This document shows positions 9,139 through 20,126 of a DNA stretch of 64,000 nt, in pieces. How positions within the stretch are numbered: the first letter of the stretch is position 1; the number at the start of each line of letters is the position of its first letter. The position numbers were made by a program, and so were the translations under genes. The stretch is from contig JALBYC010000001.1 of the NCBI GenBank assembly GCA_023212645.1, forward strand, positions 1,111,638-1,175,637, given 5' to 3'. Origin of the DNA: Farysia itapuensis. Lineage: Eukaryota > Basidiomycota > Ustilaginomycetes > Ustilaginales > Ustilaginaceae. The notes below the pieces were generated by a model. That model was not told the origin of the DNA. It did not search any database and was given only the letters and a program-made list of their open reading frames with translations.

Positions 9139-9771
9139 GTAGACCCATACATCTGAAATGAAACTTCATCCACGGCACGTTACCGGGTTGTCTCCGTACG
9201 ATCTGCAGGGAGGAGCGAGAGACGTCGAAGCTCAAGTCGGCCTGACGTGGTCCCCATGCCATCGACACGTGCATGAGCCTATCAAGGTATACTACAGGCG
9301 CAGAATAGCTCTCGGACGTGGGACCATAAGTGACCAGGCTGAAACCCCAAGTGAATTACTGTTAGCAGTTTCCGGAAGGCGTGGGAACGGCTGTCGCGCC
9401 ACGTACATGGCGTGCAATAGGATGAAATGCCGTAGTGGGCTGAGCAAAACGCTTGTGACAGCAAATCCCACTGCCGCAGATCGACTCCTGAACTCAGATC
9501 ATCTCGGCAGCATTGCTGCCCCTGGGCGCAGACGCATCCGTCATTGCTTCAGGAGACACTATGCAATTCTCGACGGTGCTGGCACATCAGTCCGAACACC
9601 GCAGAAACAACCATGTTTACTTATATATAGTGGGCAGCGTTGGACCCCACTCCGTTCTCGCACATTCCCCTCTCTCGTCTCTTCTTTCGCTGTCTGGCTG
9701 GCCCAACCTCTTGCTCTACTCCCAAATCTTTCGACCAAAAGCTCTTTTATTCCCGATCTCACTTTGACAGT
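9139..9771. promoter_or_regulatory. intergenic: dpm1 3' region and endoglucanase promoter
   Basis: 633 bases. A TATA box (TTATATATAG, 9621-9630) lies about 145 bases before the endoglucanase ATG and is followed by a pyrimidine-rich leader (9655-9765). Such a clear TATA box suits a strongly regulated gene. The open frame starting at 9158 runs into the endoglucanase gene out of frame and has no family features. Confidence 0.7.
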
Positions 9772-10731
9772 ATGCAGATCACAATTCCTCTTGCTTTTGT
9801 TGTTGTTGCTGTTGCTATCGGCAATGTAGTCCCAGTCGTTGAGGCTGGAGTAGCGACCCGATACTGGGACTGCTGCAAGCCGTCAGCGAGCTGGAGCGGC
9901 AAAGCTGACGTCTATGCCCCCGTTGACGTATGCGAAGCGGATGGCAACACCCTCATTCCAGCATCTCAAGCCGACGCTGGACAAAGCGGTTGCACCGGTG
10001 GCAACCAATTTGCTTGCAGCTGCATGCAGCCTTTTGTCGACACTGTTGACCCGACTCTTGCTTACGGCTTTGTCGCATACGGATCAGGGCAGGAGAAGGA
10101 GACCAACTGCGCCTGCTACGAAGCCGACTTCAAGAAGACCGATCTCGACGGCAAGCCAATGCAGGTCCAGAAGCTCATTATGCAGGTGATCAACACGGGT
10201 GACGACGTCGAGAAGCAGAACTTTGACCTGGCCATTCCTGGAGGCGGGCTAGGAGCTTTCCAGCAGGGCTGCCCTAAGCAGTGGTCCAGCTCGGTGGACT
10301 CTTGGGGCAAAATCTACGGCGGTGTTCAGACGATCGCACAGTGCAGCAACCTGCCAAAGGACTTGCGCAGTGGCTGTGAGTTCCGCTTCAAGGAGTGGGG
10401 TAACAACCCAGAGTTGCTGTCAGCTCCAAAGCGTGTCACCTGTCCCAAGGGTCTGATTGACCGATCTGGCTGCCAGCGAAAGGACGATTCGACTCAGACT
10501 CCCTTTAAGGGCAAGACCGGTCCCAGTGGTGAGCCTGCACCGGACAATTACAAGCGTGACCGAAGCGTTTGCTCCGGCGGCTACAAGCAGGACACTACCT
10601 CTCCAGCTCCCGAGGCGGACAAGGCTCCCAGCACTGACAGCAACTCAACTCCGGCTCCTGCTGTTGACTCAGCGAGCAAAGCTGACTCGGATTCCCCGGC
10701 AAAGAAGTGCTCCAACCGACGACGAAGATAA
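9772..10731 (+). CDS. egl1: secreted GH45 endo-1,4-beta-glucanase
   Basis: A 319-residue secreted cellulase that hydrolyses beta-1,4-glucan outside the cell. A signal peptide occupies residues 1-25 (hydrophobic core LAFVVVAVAIG, cleavage near VVEA). The GH45 domain follows at once: ATRYWDCCKP carries one catalytic Asp (Asp33), and FDLAIPGGG carries the second (Asp152). KIYGGV and the Cys motifs near the end (SGCEFRF, RSGCQRKDD) also fit. A Pro/Ser/Asp-rich tail of ~70 residues follows with no cellulose-binding module. Two Cys positions of the family are changed together: SCGW-type to SASW (Ala39), and CCACYE to NCACYE (Asn112). Ustilago maydis has a filament-specific GH45 enzyme, Egl1; the symbol is given on that resemblance. 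Confidence 0.9.
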   Translation: MQITIPLAFVVVAVAIGNVVPVVEAGVATRYWDCCKPSASWSGKADVYAPVDVCEADGNTLIPASQADAGQSGCTGGNQFACSCMQPFVDTVDPTLAYGFVAYGSGQEKETNCACYEADFKKTDLDGKPMQVQKLIMQVINTGDDVEKQNFDLAIPGGGLGAFQQGCPKQWSSSVDSWGKIYGGVQTIAQCSNLPKDLRSGCEFRFKEWGNNPELLSAPKRVTCPKGLIDRSGCQRKDDSTQTPFKGKTGPSGEPAPDNYKRDRSVCSGGYKQDTTSPAPEADKAPSTDSNSTPAPAVDSASKADSDSPAKKCSNRRRR

Positions 10732-11158
10732 TTATCTTCTCCTGTCCGCTTTTTAGTACCTTTCCTTTGCTTTCTGCAGTATCCTTTCATTCTAGTCGTC
10801 CCTTCAATGTCAGTGATCTTTCTGACCAATGTTGTGCTTGGTGAAGTGAGGTGTGTGTAGAAAATGTCGCCATCGGTAATTACTCGGATGTCAAGAAACA
10901 ACACGTGGAGCAGATGCGAGATAAGATGGAATTGATGACCTCAGATTGCTTGATCGGGAGAGGCCAGATTACTTTTTCAATTTTTGGTTTAAAGCCGAGT
11001 CATTATTCTTGTCCTCTCATCAGAGTTTACCTTGCACCTGTCCCACGCCGGATTCAAGATCTGCGCCAACTTTCGTCCCTCGCTAGATCTGGGTCTGATC
11101 TGAGCGTTGTCTTACGACTGCACGCAAACTTTGTTACAAGCGTTGCTGTGGCGTCAGA
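10732..11158. other. intergenic: endoglucanase 3' region and bna4 promoter
   Basis: 427 bases between two plus-strand genes. The start is T/C-rich, as expected of a 3' UTR; no clear TATA box was seen before the monooxygenase. Nothing else recognised. Confidence 0.5.
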
Positions 11159-12805
11159 ATGTCGGAGATGTCTTCGAAAGCTGGGCCGTCAAGCTCAAGT
11201 GGCGTGCCTGGTCGAGTGGCCATCATCGGGGCTGGACCTGTCGGATGTCTAGCAGCCCTAGCGTTTGCGCAGCGCGGATGTCATATCGATATTTATGAGT
11301 CTCGCTCCGACCCACGCACCAACGAGGCTGTAGCTAGAGCTTCTCAGCGCAGTATTAACCTAGCTCTCTCCACACGCGGCATCACCGGTCTTCGCAGTGT
11401 ATCTCTCAAGGGTCTGCGACCAGCGGACACTGAAGGGCACAGAGAAGCTAAATCGCAAAACGGTCTCAGCACTGGCAATTACGAAAAGGAGTACGAAGAT
11501 CTAGCAGACTTGGTCCTGCAGGAGTCCGTTCCGATGCGAGCTCGCATGATCCACACAGTCGCAGGAAAGGCACGAACTGACGGTCAAGCCGACGTGAAAC
11601 AGGACAGTCAACTCTATAGCTCGTCAGGCGAATGGATCAACTCGGTCGATCGAGGTCGCTTGAACAACATTGTGCTCGATCACGCATTGCGGCACCCCAA
11701 CGTAACAGGGCATTTCGGACATCGGCTTCAGAGTGTTGACCTTGATCATGACAGTCGTCGATCTAAAAGCATATCCGCTCAAGACAGTCGAATTTCTCTC
11801 GATTTCAGTGTCAAAAGCAAAGATCACGACACGCAAGGCATAGTAAAGTACGCCGATTTCGTGGTCGGGTGTGATGGAGCGCATTCCAACATCCGGACGG
11901 CCATGGCAAGTCTGGTACGCATGAACTTTACACACGAATACATCGACTCGGACTACGTCGAATTGTCTATACCGCCTCGCACGCTAATAGGTGCTGGCAC
12001 TCGAAGTAGAGGTAACGGTGGTGTAGACGGTACTGCAGGCGGTCACGATGCCTACCACCTCGATCCTCATCACTTGCACATCTGGCCGCGACACTCTTTC
12101 ATGCTCATTGCACTTCCCAACCTCGACGGCAGCTTCACGTGTACGCTGTTTGCACCAGTGAAGATCTTTACTGAACAATTGTCATCTCGCGCCTCGATCT
12201 TGTCGTTCTTCGGCGAGCACTTCCCCGATGCGTTGCCGCTCATCGGGCCGGACGCACTAGTGGAATGCTTGACCTCACGCAGGCCCAGCTCGCTCGGAAG
12301 TGTCAAATGTGCTCCATATCACTACAAAGACCGCAGTATTCTGATCGGAGATGCCGCGCATGCCATGCTACCATTCTATGGTCAAGGTCTGAACTGTGGT
12401 TTCGAAGACGTTCGCGTTCTGATGGAAATTGTCGATCAGTCCCCAAACCTTTCGTCGGCTTTGGAACGCTATACTGTCACCAGACACCCAGATCTCCTTG
12501 CTATCAATCATTTGGCGCAGAACAACTACCGGGAAATGGCGCACTCAGTCGTGTCGACATCGTATCTGCTGCGCAAGCGACTCGACACTATCCTTATGAC
12601 AATACTACCTGCTTCAACCTGGAAGAGCTTGTATTCCATGGTCACCTTCTCCAATATGCCGTACAGCCAAGTACTCAAACGCGAACAACGCCAACAGAAG
12701 ATTATCTCGAGCGCTCTCTTGTCTCTTGCTGCAACTGGAATGGGCGCACTCCTCGCAGGCGCTTATAGATCTCGCTCCTTCTGGACATCACTGGTCTCAA
12801 GATAG
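11159..12805 (+). CDS. bna4: kynurenine 3-monooxygenase
   Basis: A 548-residue flavoprotein hydroxylase that turns kynurenine into 3-hydroxykynurenine (de novo NAD synthesis from tryptophan) at the mitochondrial outer membrane. The FAD-binding GxGxxG is in VAIIGAGPVGCL (about residues 20-31) and the family-specific RSINLALSTRG follows near 65. GCDGAHSNIR near 240 is the second FAD/NADPH motif, and ILIGDAAHAMLPFYGQGLNC near 395-415 is the third, all typical of this enzyme. A hydrophobic C-terminal stretch (about 520-537) can act as the membrane anchor. Start: ATG at 11159, with another Met three codons later. It converges on the GT2 fusion gene. Confidence 0.92.
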   Translation: MSEMSSKAGPSSSSGVPGRVAIIGAGPVGCLAALAFAQRGCHIDIYESRSDPRTNEAVARASQRSINLALSTRGITGLRSVSLKGLRPADTEGHREAKSQNGLSTGNYEKEYEDLADLVLQESVPMRARMIHTVAGKARTDGQADVKQDSQLYSSSGEWINSVDRGRLNNIVLDHALRHPNVTGHFGHRLQSVDLDHDSRRSKSISAQDSRISLDFSVKSKDHDTQGIVKYADFVVGCDGAHSNIRTAMASLVRMNFTHEYIDSDYVELSIPPRTLIGAGTRSRGNGGVDGTAGGHDAYHLDPHHLHIWPRHSFMLIALPNLDGSFTCTLFAPVKIFTEQLSSRASILSFFGEHFPDALPLIGPDALVECLTSRRPSSLGSVKCAPYHYKDRSILIGDAAHAMLPFYGQGLNCGFEDVRVLMEIVDQSPNLSSALERYTVTRHPDLLAINHLAQNNYREMAHSVVSTSYLLRKRLDTILMTILPASTWKSLYSMVTFSNMPYSQVLKREQRQQKIISSALLSLAATGMGALLAGAYRSRSFWTSLVSR

Positions 12806-12959
12806 ACGCGCTAAATAAGCTGGAATATAATTTTCCATTGTCCATGGTGAAGTGAGAGAGATTAGACAGGGGTCACAATAATAGACAAGAGGGTAACAAA
12901 TGAAAAAGAGATGGAGTGAAGACAAAAGGGATGATTGTGGTGGCGGCGACGAGTCCAGT

Positions 12960-15900
12960 CTACTTCTTGATAACTTGGAAGCCGACCTTTCCGTCCGCGG
13001 TCGACATGGCGTAAATTACTGCCAAACCTTCGACAAACGCCATAATGGGCTGGATGATGATAAGCGCGACAGCGTGTACAGGGATCTGCCACATCTGCTT
13101 CCACTTGTATCCGTAGTCCAGTTCGGAGAAGAAGAGACCCGAGTAGTAGAGCCAGTAGAAGTTGCCGAAGCAGAAACATGAAATGACGTAGAGCCAGCGG
13201 GGTGTAGGACCACTCCAGGTCAAAAGCAAAGAGAAGGGAATGTTGATAAGCGTGGCCACCAGGCAGAAAATACCGGCGGTCCAGAGCTTGATCGCGATCT
13301 GGGGAAGTAAGAAAAGTCCGTTGATGCCTCGGATACCCATGTACCATCTTCGGCGTTGTTTGATAAAGTCGGACCAGCCTTCGGGTGACTGTTCACGCAC
13401 GACACCGTGGATTCGGCCCAATGTGAATCCTTTCGCCCATGCTGCCTGTGAGAACTCGAAATCTTCGGCCAGCGAGCCAAAGTCCCAAGTGACTTTGTTC
13501 TCCACATCTCCGTTGATCATGAGGAAAGATCCGTGCACACCAAAGACAGGACGCTTGATGATATTGCCCTGCAGCGAGAATCGAGCCAGCTCGTCTCCAA
13601 CTCGAATGCAATCGGCGACAGCAAAGAACCAGTTCTTCCAATATGTCTCGCGCTTGCCGTTGTAGATAATAATACCCTGGCCGATATGAGCTTCGTTGTA
13701 TCGAATGAAGTCCATGCAGCCACGCAATGATTCAGCGTCCATAGTAGACTCCTCGTCCATGTGCAGCACCCAGTCGTATGCTGTCATCTTCATCGAGCTT
13801 CGGAAGTAGTCGAGCGCCTTTGCCTTGTGCTTTGCCTTGCCCAGTGGCGATTTGTACGCCTTGGGTGTAACAACGTTGTCCAAGTCAGGGTAAGCATATG
13901 GCTCGTCGGTCAAGACAATAGCTCGTACAGCGGGATGGTACTTTTCGAGTTTCTTGAGGTGCAAGTGAGCTCGTCGGGTAGTGTCAGGGTTGGATCCTCG
14001 AGTAACGGAGACAATGAACAAGCGGTGAATGTGTTCCCGCACAACCGGCTTCGACATGAGCTGCTCTGGAGTTCGGGTAATGTCCGGTGTGGCAAAGCCA
14101 AGCGTTGTGATGACACAGTAAGGCAGCGCAAGAGCCCAAAGAAGTCGCCAGATTGTACTGAAGTCCGCAAAGCCATCCAAGATGTAGTCGGCCCAAGGGT
14201 TGAACCACATCCAGATGAAGCCAAGACCGAGAATAATGAGAACTTGGACGGGACCCATGTAAGACAGCAGACGCAGCATCCATCGTGTTCGCACGGCTTG
14301 CTCGTCATCGGAGATGTCCGCGTTGAAGAGGGTCGAGTGCAAATCGCTCATCTGCAGACCGACCTCCATGGGGTGAGACGGAGGAGCCGGAGGGGGCACC
14401 ATGGTTCTCCAGTGGAAAATAGTCCAAGTGACATGTTTCGTTTGAGCCCATTTCGTGCGGAACCAGCCTGGCGTAGCTTTCGCAATGGCGGGAATGCCAT
14501 ACACAACACCTCGGTAAGTGTTGCGAAGTCCGATTTTGGTCGAAGTGACAGTGTCATTGCGGATAATGGTGCTTGCAAACCAGTCAGAGAACGTCATGGC
14601 CCAGGCGTCGAGCGTGTGAGCAATGATCCAAGCAATGAAGTAGGAAAGGAAAAAGCAAATAGCCCACGTCTTCCACATGTTGGACCAGAATGACTCGCCT
14701 GCGTCTCGGAAGTGGATGACGAGGTATGGCATGACTCCGTAGATGACCGACATTTGGCATACATAGAAGCCGAGAGCGACTCGTCCGAGGGCTTTAAAGG
14801 CGAAGTTGCCAATGATCCATTGCAGAACCACACTCATCTCGAGCCAAAAGTAAAGCAGACCAGCCAAAATGAGATAGCCTGGCATGCGACCAGCCGTGAA
14901 AGAGGTGATATCGTAGCCTAGAGTGCCATCTCGGTCCGTGATGCTGGAAAGGCCCTCGTCGATGCCCGTGACGATTGGGTTGTAACAGAACATGCCAACA
15001 AACAAAGCGGCCATGGCGGTCTCGATAAGCAACAAGGCGATGCGTGACTTGTCCTGCAGTTTCTGGATGAAACCGGAAGCTTTGAGATCAGCGGCGACGG
15101 CACCCACCATGAACGGGATGTTCTGGTTGTATGTGTATCCCATGAATGTGAGCAAAATCGCGTACAGCACGAACCTGCGAGACGCAGGCAGGTACATGAC
15201 GATGGGGAGGAGCATGAGAACCGACAGCATACCCCACAATTGAGGTACGATGGACCACAGCATGGATGCGTTAAGCAACTGCTGCAGATAGTCTCGATTT
15301 GTGGCCATTCGGAGTAGTCCAACCACAATGTCTCCAACACTGGTGCTGATAGCCCAGTCCGAGGCATAAGGCGAAGGGTTGTTGTAGTTGACGTTGCACC
15401 ACAGCGGATAACCGAGGTTTCCACTTTGAAGCCAACCTTCAGCGATAACGGTCTGGTCAAAGGCATGGGATCCGCATTCTACCTTTTGGATGATCATCCA
15501 GACACCACCAACGATGAGAAGACGGAGAGAACGTCGGATCATGGCTTCCGGCAGGACCGACCATTTGATAGGGCGTCCGAGAGCTTTGTTACGGAAGTAC
15601 GATGTGGCATTGAGACGACCAGACAAGACGTAAAACAGCACAAGACCCATCGGACTGCGCAAGATTCCGACCGGTGTGCCGTTCTGGATCACCGTTGGAT
15701 GTGTTGCCACAAAGGTGTTGTCGATAAAATGACCGTTGAAGACCATGATCATGGCAATACCACGAAGACCATCCGCATAGTCGAGATATCCGTTCGCTGC
15801 CGTCTTGGCAGGTGTGTCTGCCTTTCGAGGCTTTTCCTTTTCAGGAATGGCACCACTTCCAACAGCGCCGGCCTCTTCTTTTGCCGCGACAAAAGGAGTA

Positions 15901-16216
15901 GCGCTGGTGGGCTTCTCGTGGATCAAAGTCGGTGAAGGTGATACAGAGTCCGGAGTATATACGAGGGCTGACCTTTCCTGTGGGGTCGAAGGAGTACCTA
16001 CAGAGACAAGAAGTATGTTAGCATTATGATCGAACACTCGCCAGAAGGAAAACAAACTAGAAAACGGTGCGGACACTTACGACTATCGTATCTGAGAAAA
16101 TGGGGTGGGAGCGGGGCTTCCAGAATTTCATCGTGTCCACTGACAGAGCTTGTCATGGTCATATCGCTTTGCCGCCTCTCTTGGAAGCGGTGCGCGTCGG
16201 GTGGCGGAAACGACAT
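12960..16216 (-). CDS. acyltransferase-3 / Egghead-like GT2 glycosyltransferase fusion, 2 exons
   Basis: 1057 residues after joining exon 1 (16216-16081) to exon 2 (15997-12960). The N-terminal half is a multi-pass acyltransferase-3 domain: YLDYADGLRGIAMIM near 117, His in VFNGHFID near 132, VLFYVLSGR, then about ten membrane segments. The C-terminal half is a GT2 domain closest in motif pattern to Egghead/Bre-3 (beta-mannosyltransferase of animal glycolipids): TRGSNPDTTRRA, WVLHMDEEST near 786, GQGIIIYNGK, FGVHGSFLMI, SLAEDFEF and the QRRRW of processive-type GT2 enzymes near 926, followed by membrane helices. I infer a membrane protein that builds and acylates a glycan or glycolipid; substrate and product are not visible. 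It shares a long upstream region with a second acyltransferase-3-like gene. Confidence 0.8.
15998..16080 (-). other. intron of the GT2 fusion gene
   Basis: 83 nt, GTAAGT..CTGTAG. It joins LRYDS plus a split Arg codon to TPSTPQERS. Reading through it from an ATG at 16076 would give an unrelated N-terminus (SAPFSSLFSFWRVF). Confidence 0.78.
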
Positions 16217-18233
16217 CTCGTCGGCCTAAGAGCGTAGTACGCTACAAATTACTGCTGATGCAAAGCGATTCTTTGGGAGGGTAGCGACCGTGAGATGGAG
16301 GGGGAGATTTAGTGAAGCGCGGAATCGCAACGTCAAGAGAGAGTGTAGACCGAGGTAAGATGGAAAGGAGTTGGACAGCTGGATCTGGGCGCTATCTGGT
16401 CAAAGCGATAGCAAACGGCTCGCCTACGTCGCAAGATTTGTTGCCAGACCAAATGCAGTACTCGCATCCTGGGGTTCAAAGGACCGCAGGGAGACAGGCG
16501 ACCGTGGCAAGGGTTTCGGATGCGGATTGGGCGTGGGCAAATTTTTTGTTCGATGCTCGCTAGACCCTGGAACGGGACCGAGCTCCTGATGCCGTGTCTC
16601 TGAGCGAATCGTAGCGGGCGAAGCGAGGCACAGGAAATTGAGCAGATCGTCCGATACCGCAAGTTTCAGCCAATCTGGACCTGAAAGTTGCCTACGGCAA
16701 GTGGAAATCTCAGCTCTGCTCCGTGAATGAGGTTGGCGGCGGTGGTCCGTCAACTGGATTTGACGTCTGATTTCCAGGAAGCGAGGCTTGCCACGGAAAA
16801 GCGGAGGTTGTCTCGACGACGATCGGTGCAAATCAAGGCGTCCTCTGCTTTTCATGCACGCGTCACATTTAGCGATCCCTTGTACAGTACTCCCCCAAAA
16901 ATCTCTCGGCAGGATGGTAACGGCCAATTGTTTCGAGCCCAGAGATTTGCCGTTAATTATTTTTAAAGCGCAAACGTCAGTTTGCATAACCATGCGATAT
17001 ATCGAGGCACTTCACCGCAGCGGAGTTTGCGCAACGGGTCATCATATTTCGAAGCGGAACTTGAATTCCCCAATTTTTTTTTGATGATGCAGCAAATATT
17101 TGCCATCTTCGTGCGGCTAAGAATGTCTCAGGTTTCACCTTCAGCAATCAGAAGTGTCGTAAGCCTAGCTCGCTTACGCAGCGAGAATCCGATCGGCGTG
17201 CGCGTCTCCGTACTGGTATTGGGCGTAACGATGCCACCGCTTGTGTGCCGATGAACGACACGCGCCCTTCGCTTCGACAATCAGCATTAAAGCTGTGCAG
17301 ATCGAAGGCTGAAGCGAAAGACACCATATACGCGGTTGTCTCATGTGAAATCTCATGCTTTCGCCTACGAAGCAAAAGTTAGGGTGCGCGAAGTATGAGA
17401 AAAGACGATAGGGAGACGCACTCAGCAATGCAATTTGTTTCGCTGGTCAAAGTTGCCAGCCGTTGGTCTAGGCTGCAGAATCAGAAGTGGGGTGGGCGCG
17501 TATGATGTCGAAGTTGTGCAGTTGCCTGGGAAAATCTTTTTCCTCGTCATTCGTAGGAAAAAAATTCGCGTCGCTCAACCTGCTGCGATCCGTGACAACT
17601 GCGCGTTGCGAGCACTAAGATAGGAAAATGACTTATCGTAGCTACAACAGCGACTTGGGATTCGCTTACAACCAGAACAATCCGATCGAGTTGGTACAAT
17701 CCCTTTGGAGTTCGGGGTTCCTGGGACTGGCTTCTGAAAAATTGTCCCAGGCAGAGCGTCATCTTTGTTTCGACATTGCGTCAGATGAAAATGACGCACT
17801 CAAAATTTTCTCTCCTCCGTTGGTCGTGCGCCCAACGCCATTCTTCGCGCCGTCGATTTTGGCGTAAAGTGCGCTCGTCATTCGTGCCGAGGTTATGCCA
17901 GATGCACGCTAGATGTCGCCTGGGGATGGCCTTGGTTCAGCTTGAAAGTTTCAGGGACACGGCGGCAACGGTTTCAGGTGATTTTCGGTCCCGCAGTCTC
18001 GTACCTAATGAAATCTTGCGTTGCCTCGCTTTGAGTGGCTTCTGAACGATAGGCAGATGGTGACAGCATCTCGGCACTCTGAGTCGCTTGCGATCGGACC
18101 CTGGCGCCTGAGGATTTTGCGATAGACGGAGGTGCGGCGATCTGACGACCATGAACCGGCCCTTTTCTCTCTTTGTATCCCCTTGATCCTTTCCTTTTGA
18201 CGTATCCACATCGTTACCGTTCTCTCCATCACA
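16217..18233. promoter_or_regulatory. 2-kb divergent intergenic region, GT2 fusion / acyltransferase-3 gene
   Basis: The longest gene-free stretch inside the window. It contains several A/T runs (near 16897, 17070, 17560) in otherwise mixed sequence. Short frames on both strands (for example minus 16424-16993, and minus 17937-18509 overlapping the next gene) have no family features. No tRNA and no clear TATA box was recognised. Length and divergence suggest shared regulation (inference). Confidence 0.55.
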
Positions 18234-20126
18234 ATGTCGAAGCCATCGCCAATGTCGTGGCACAGAGATTCTACGTTCTCTCAATCTCCTTCTTTTAGTG
18301 CTGGAGAGATGACTCCCGGAGCAGAAACCCCCGTGCCACTCAGCATGTCTCACGACGAGATGGCGTATCTGCGATCGATGAGCTATGTTCACAATACTGG
18401 CCGATTCAACACATCTTACGCAGGCATGGACCACTCGCGAAGAAGCTCTGGAATGACTGGAAGCACTCTTCACAACAGCCCAGTTCAAACTGACTACGGC
18501 TTTGTTCACGATGCCTCACCAAAGGGGGAGAAGACCGACTCGCTGCTCAAGAAAAGTCCGTTGCGCGACAGCAGCTCTTGGGATGGCCAAATGGATTCTG
18601 ACGCCGCAGACACGCCTTCTCTCATCAAGAAGATGAAGTATGGTCGATTGAGGTATATCGATGGCCTGCGCCTCGTGGCTGCACTGCTTGCCATGACCTC
18701 CACTATTATTGCTGGTACCAGTCGGACGTGGTCGGTTGGATCAAGTATTCTGCACCCTTTCAACTCAAATTTCGGACTGGTGCTATTTCTTGCTATTTCG
18801 GGCCGAACCCTGGGCCTGCCATGGCTTTTGAACCGCAAAGATGCTGTCAAGACCGTCGAGATCGCAGCAGCAAAGGCCAAGGCTGCAAAGCAGGTTGCTG
18901 CTGTATCCGAGAAGCTTACCGATGAAAAATCAGACAAAGCGTCGCCTCCTCTTGGCAAGGAAATCCCATCGATCCTGAAAAAGACTCTACCGTCGAGTCC
19001 GGAGCCGATCAATGCTCCAGACTTTGAGCTGATCGGAATGTCGATGCTCGCGCGACCTTTCCGCTTTTTGCTTCCCATTCTGTTCGTGACTGGTGTTCAA
19101 TACGGACTTTGCGAGGCTACTGGTCTGTACCCCAACAACGCCAACTTTTCGACCCTGCTGGGCGGTCGACCTGAATGGTGCTTCAGCAGCGGCTCTCAAT
19201 GGATCATCACTGCCACAAACCTGTTTGTCCTTGAGGATCGACCTGCGCGACTGCAACTCGAGACTGGCTCCCTCTTCTTCCTGCCATGGCTTTTCCAGAA
19301 CAGCTATTACCTGTACGGCTTGACCATGATTGTCACAATCCTCCAGCGCGACACTCGAGTCTCGCTCATGGTGGTACTGGCATTCCTGTCTTGGTGCACA
19401 TTGTCTTACATCTCGCCTGCAATTTTGGGCTTATTGGTAGCTGAACTCGATGTTTCAGGTCTCTTCAGCCGGGTCCGTCGCTCAAACAAGATGATCAAGT
19501 ACGGAGCTCAAGCTGTGACAGGTTTGCTCTTCTTGCTGTTCCTTCTGGTACCCCAGGTTCGAGAGCCGGTTGACTCTGGCCTTAGTGCTTTGCAGGTTCT
19601 TCGACCGAGCGAACAGAATGGATCCAACATTTACGCTGTGATCCGCTTCACGGATGTCATCTGCGCCGCCCTGCTGCTCGTCTTCCTGGAATTGTCCGAA
19701 TTCTCGCAAAAAGTCCTCTCGCTCACACCTGTCTCGCTAATGGGACAGCAGCTTGGCGCAGCGATTGTTGCAATTCACGGAATCGTACTGTGGTCCATCA
19801 TGCCTAAGATTTTCCCCATGACGGCCAGCGACTCAGCCACGTCCGGAGCTGCAAACAATCTGGCCGGCATCTGGGGTCTGACTCTGGTCATCACACTCGC
19901 TCTGTCTATTGTTTTCCGTGTCCTTATCGAGATTCCTTCTGAAATCTTGGGCCGAGCGATGCTTATCGCCTTCTACGGCCAAGACAACATGCAGCGTCAC
20001 TCGACAATGTCGACCAAGCACGTCGAGCAGGCGAAAGCCTCTGGTTACTTGCTGCCTCTTCCCAGTCTGGGCAACCCCATGGCCAAGCTCGGCCTCACAA
20101 AGGTACCTTGGACAGCCGCAGCCTAA
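18234..20126 (+). CDS. acyltransferase-3-like multi-pass membrane protein
   Basis: 630 residues. A Ser-rich cytosolic-type N-terminus of about 135 residues precedes RLRYIDGLRLVAALLAM, the start of an acyltransferase-3 fold, then FGLVLFLAISGR. Both resemble the corresponding parts of the divergent GT2 fusion (YADGLRGIAMIM; LVLFYVLSGR), so the two look related. A Lys/Ala-rich loop (about 200-250) separates the first helices from at least eight more hydrophobic segments. The His that usually follows the DGLRG motif in this family, and is present in the fusion as FNGH, is missing here (MTSTIIAG). It may therefore be an inactive partner, a transporter-like relative or a divergent enzyme. Start: first ATG. 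It converges on the GH26-like gene. Confidence 0.68.
   Translation: MSKPSPMSWHRDSTFSQSPSFSAGEMTPGAETPVPLSMSHDEMAYLRSMSYVHNTGRFNTSYAGMDHSRRSSGMTGSTLHNSPVQTDYGFVHDASPKGEKTDSLLKKSPLRDSSSWDGQMDSDAADTPSLIKKMKYGRLRYIDGLRLVAALLAMTSTIIAGTSRTWSVGSSILHPFNSNFGLVLFLAISGRTLGLPWLLNRKDAVKTVEIAAAKAKAAKQVAAVSEKLTDEKSDKASPPLGKEIPSILKKTLPSSPEPINAPDFELIGMSMLARPFRFLLPILFVTGVQYGLCEATGLYPNNANFSTLLGGRPEWCFSSGSQWIITATNLFVLEDRPARLQLETGSLFFLPWLFQNSYYLYGLTMIVTILQRDTRVSLMVVLAFLSWCTLSYISPAILGLLVAELDVSGLFSRVRRSNKMIKYGAQAVTGLLFLLFLLVPQVREPVDSGLSALQVLRPSEQNGSNIYAVIRFTDVICAALLLVFLELSEFSQKVLSLTPVSLMGQQLGAAIVAIHGIVLWSIMPKIFPMTASDSATSGAANNLAGIWGLTLVITLALSIVFRVLIEIPSEILGRAMLIAFYGQDNMQRHSTMSTKHVEQAKASGYLLPLPSLGNPMAKLGLTKVPWTAAA

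Noticed and set aside
9158..9829. 223-codon plus-strand frame upstream of the GH45 gene
   Set aside because: It overlaps the GH45 start in another frame, crosses the TATA box and has no family features.
16424..16993. 189-codon minus-strand frame in the 2-kb intergenic region
   Set aside because: Composition looks random, no domain is visible, and nothing suggests splicing to a neighbour.
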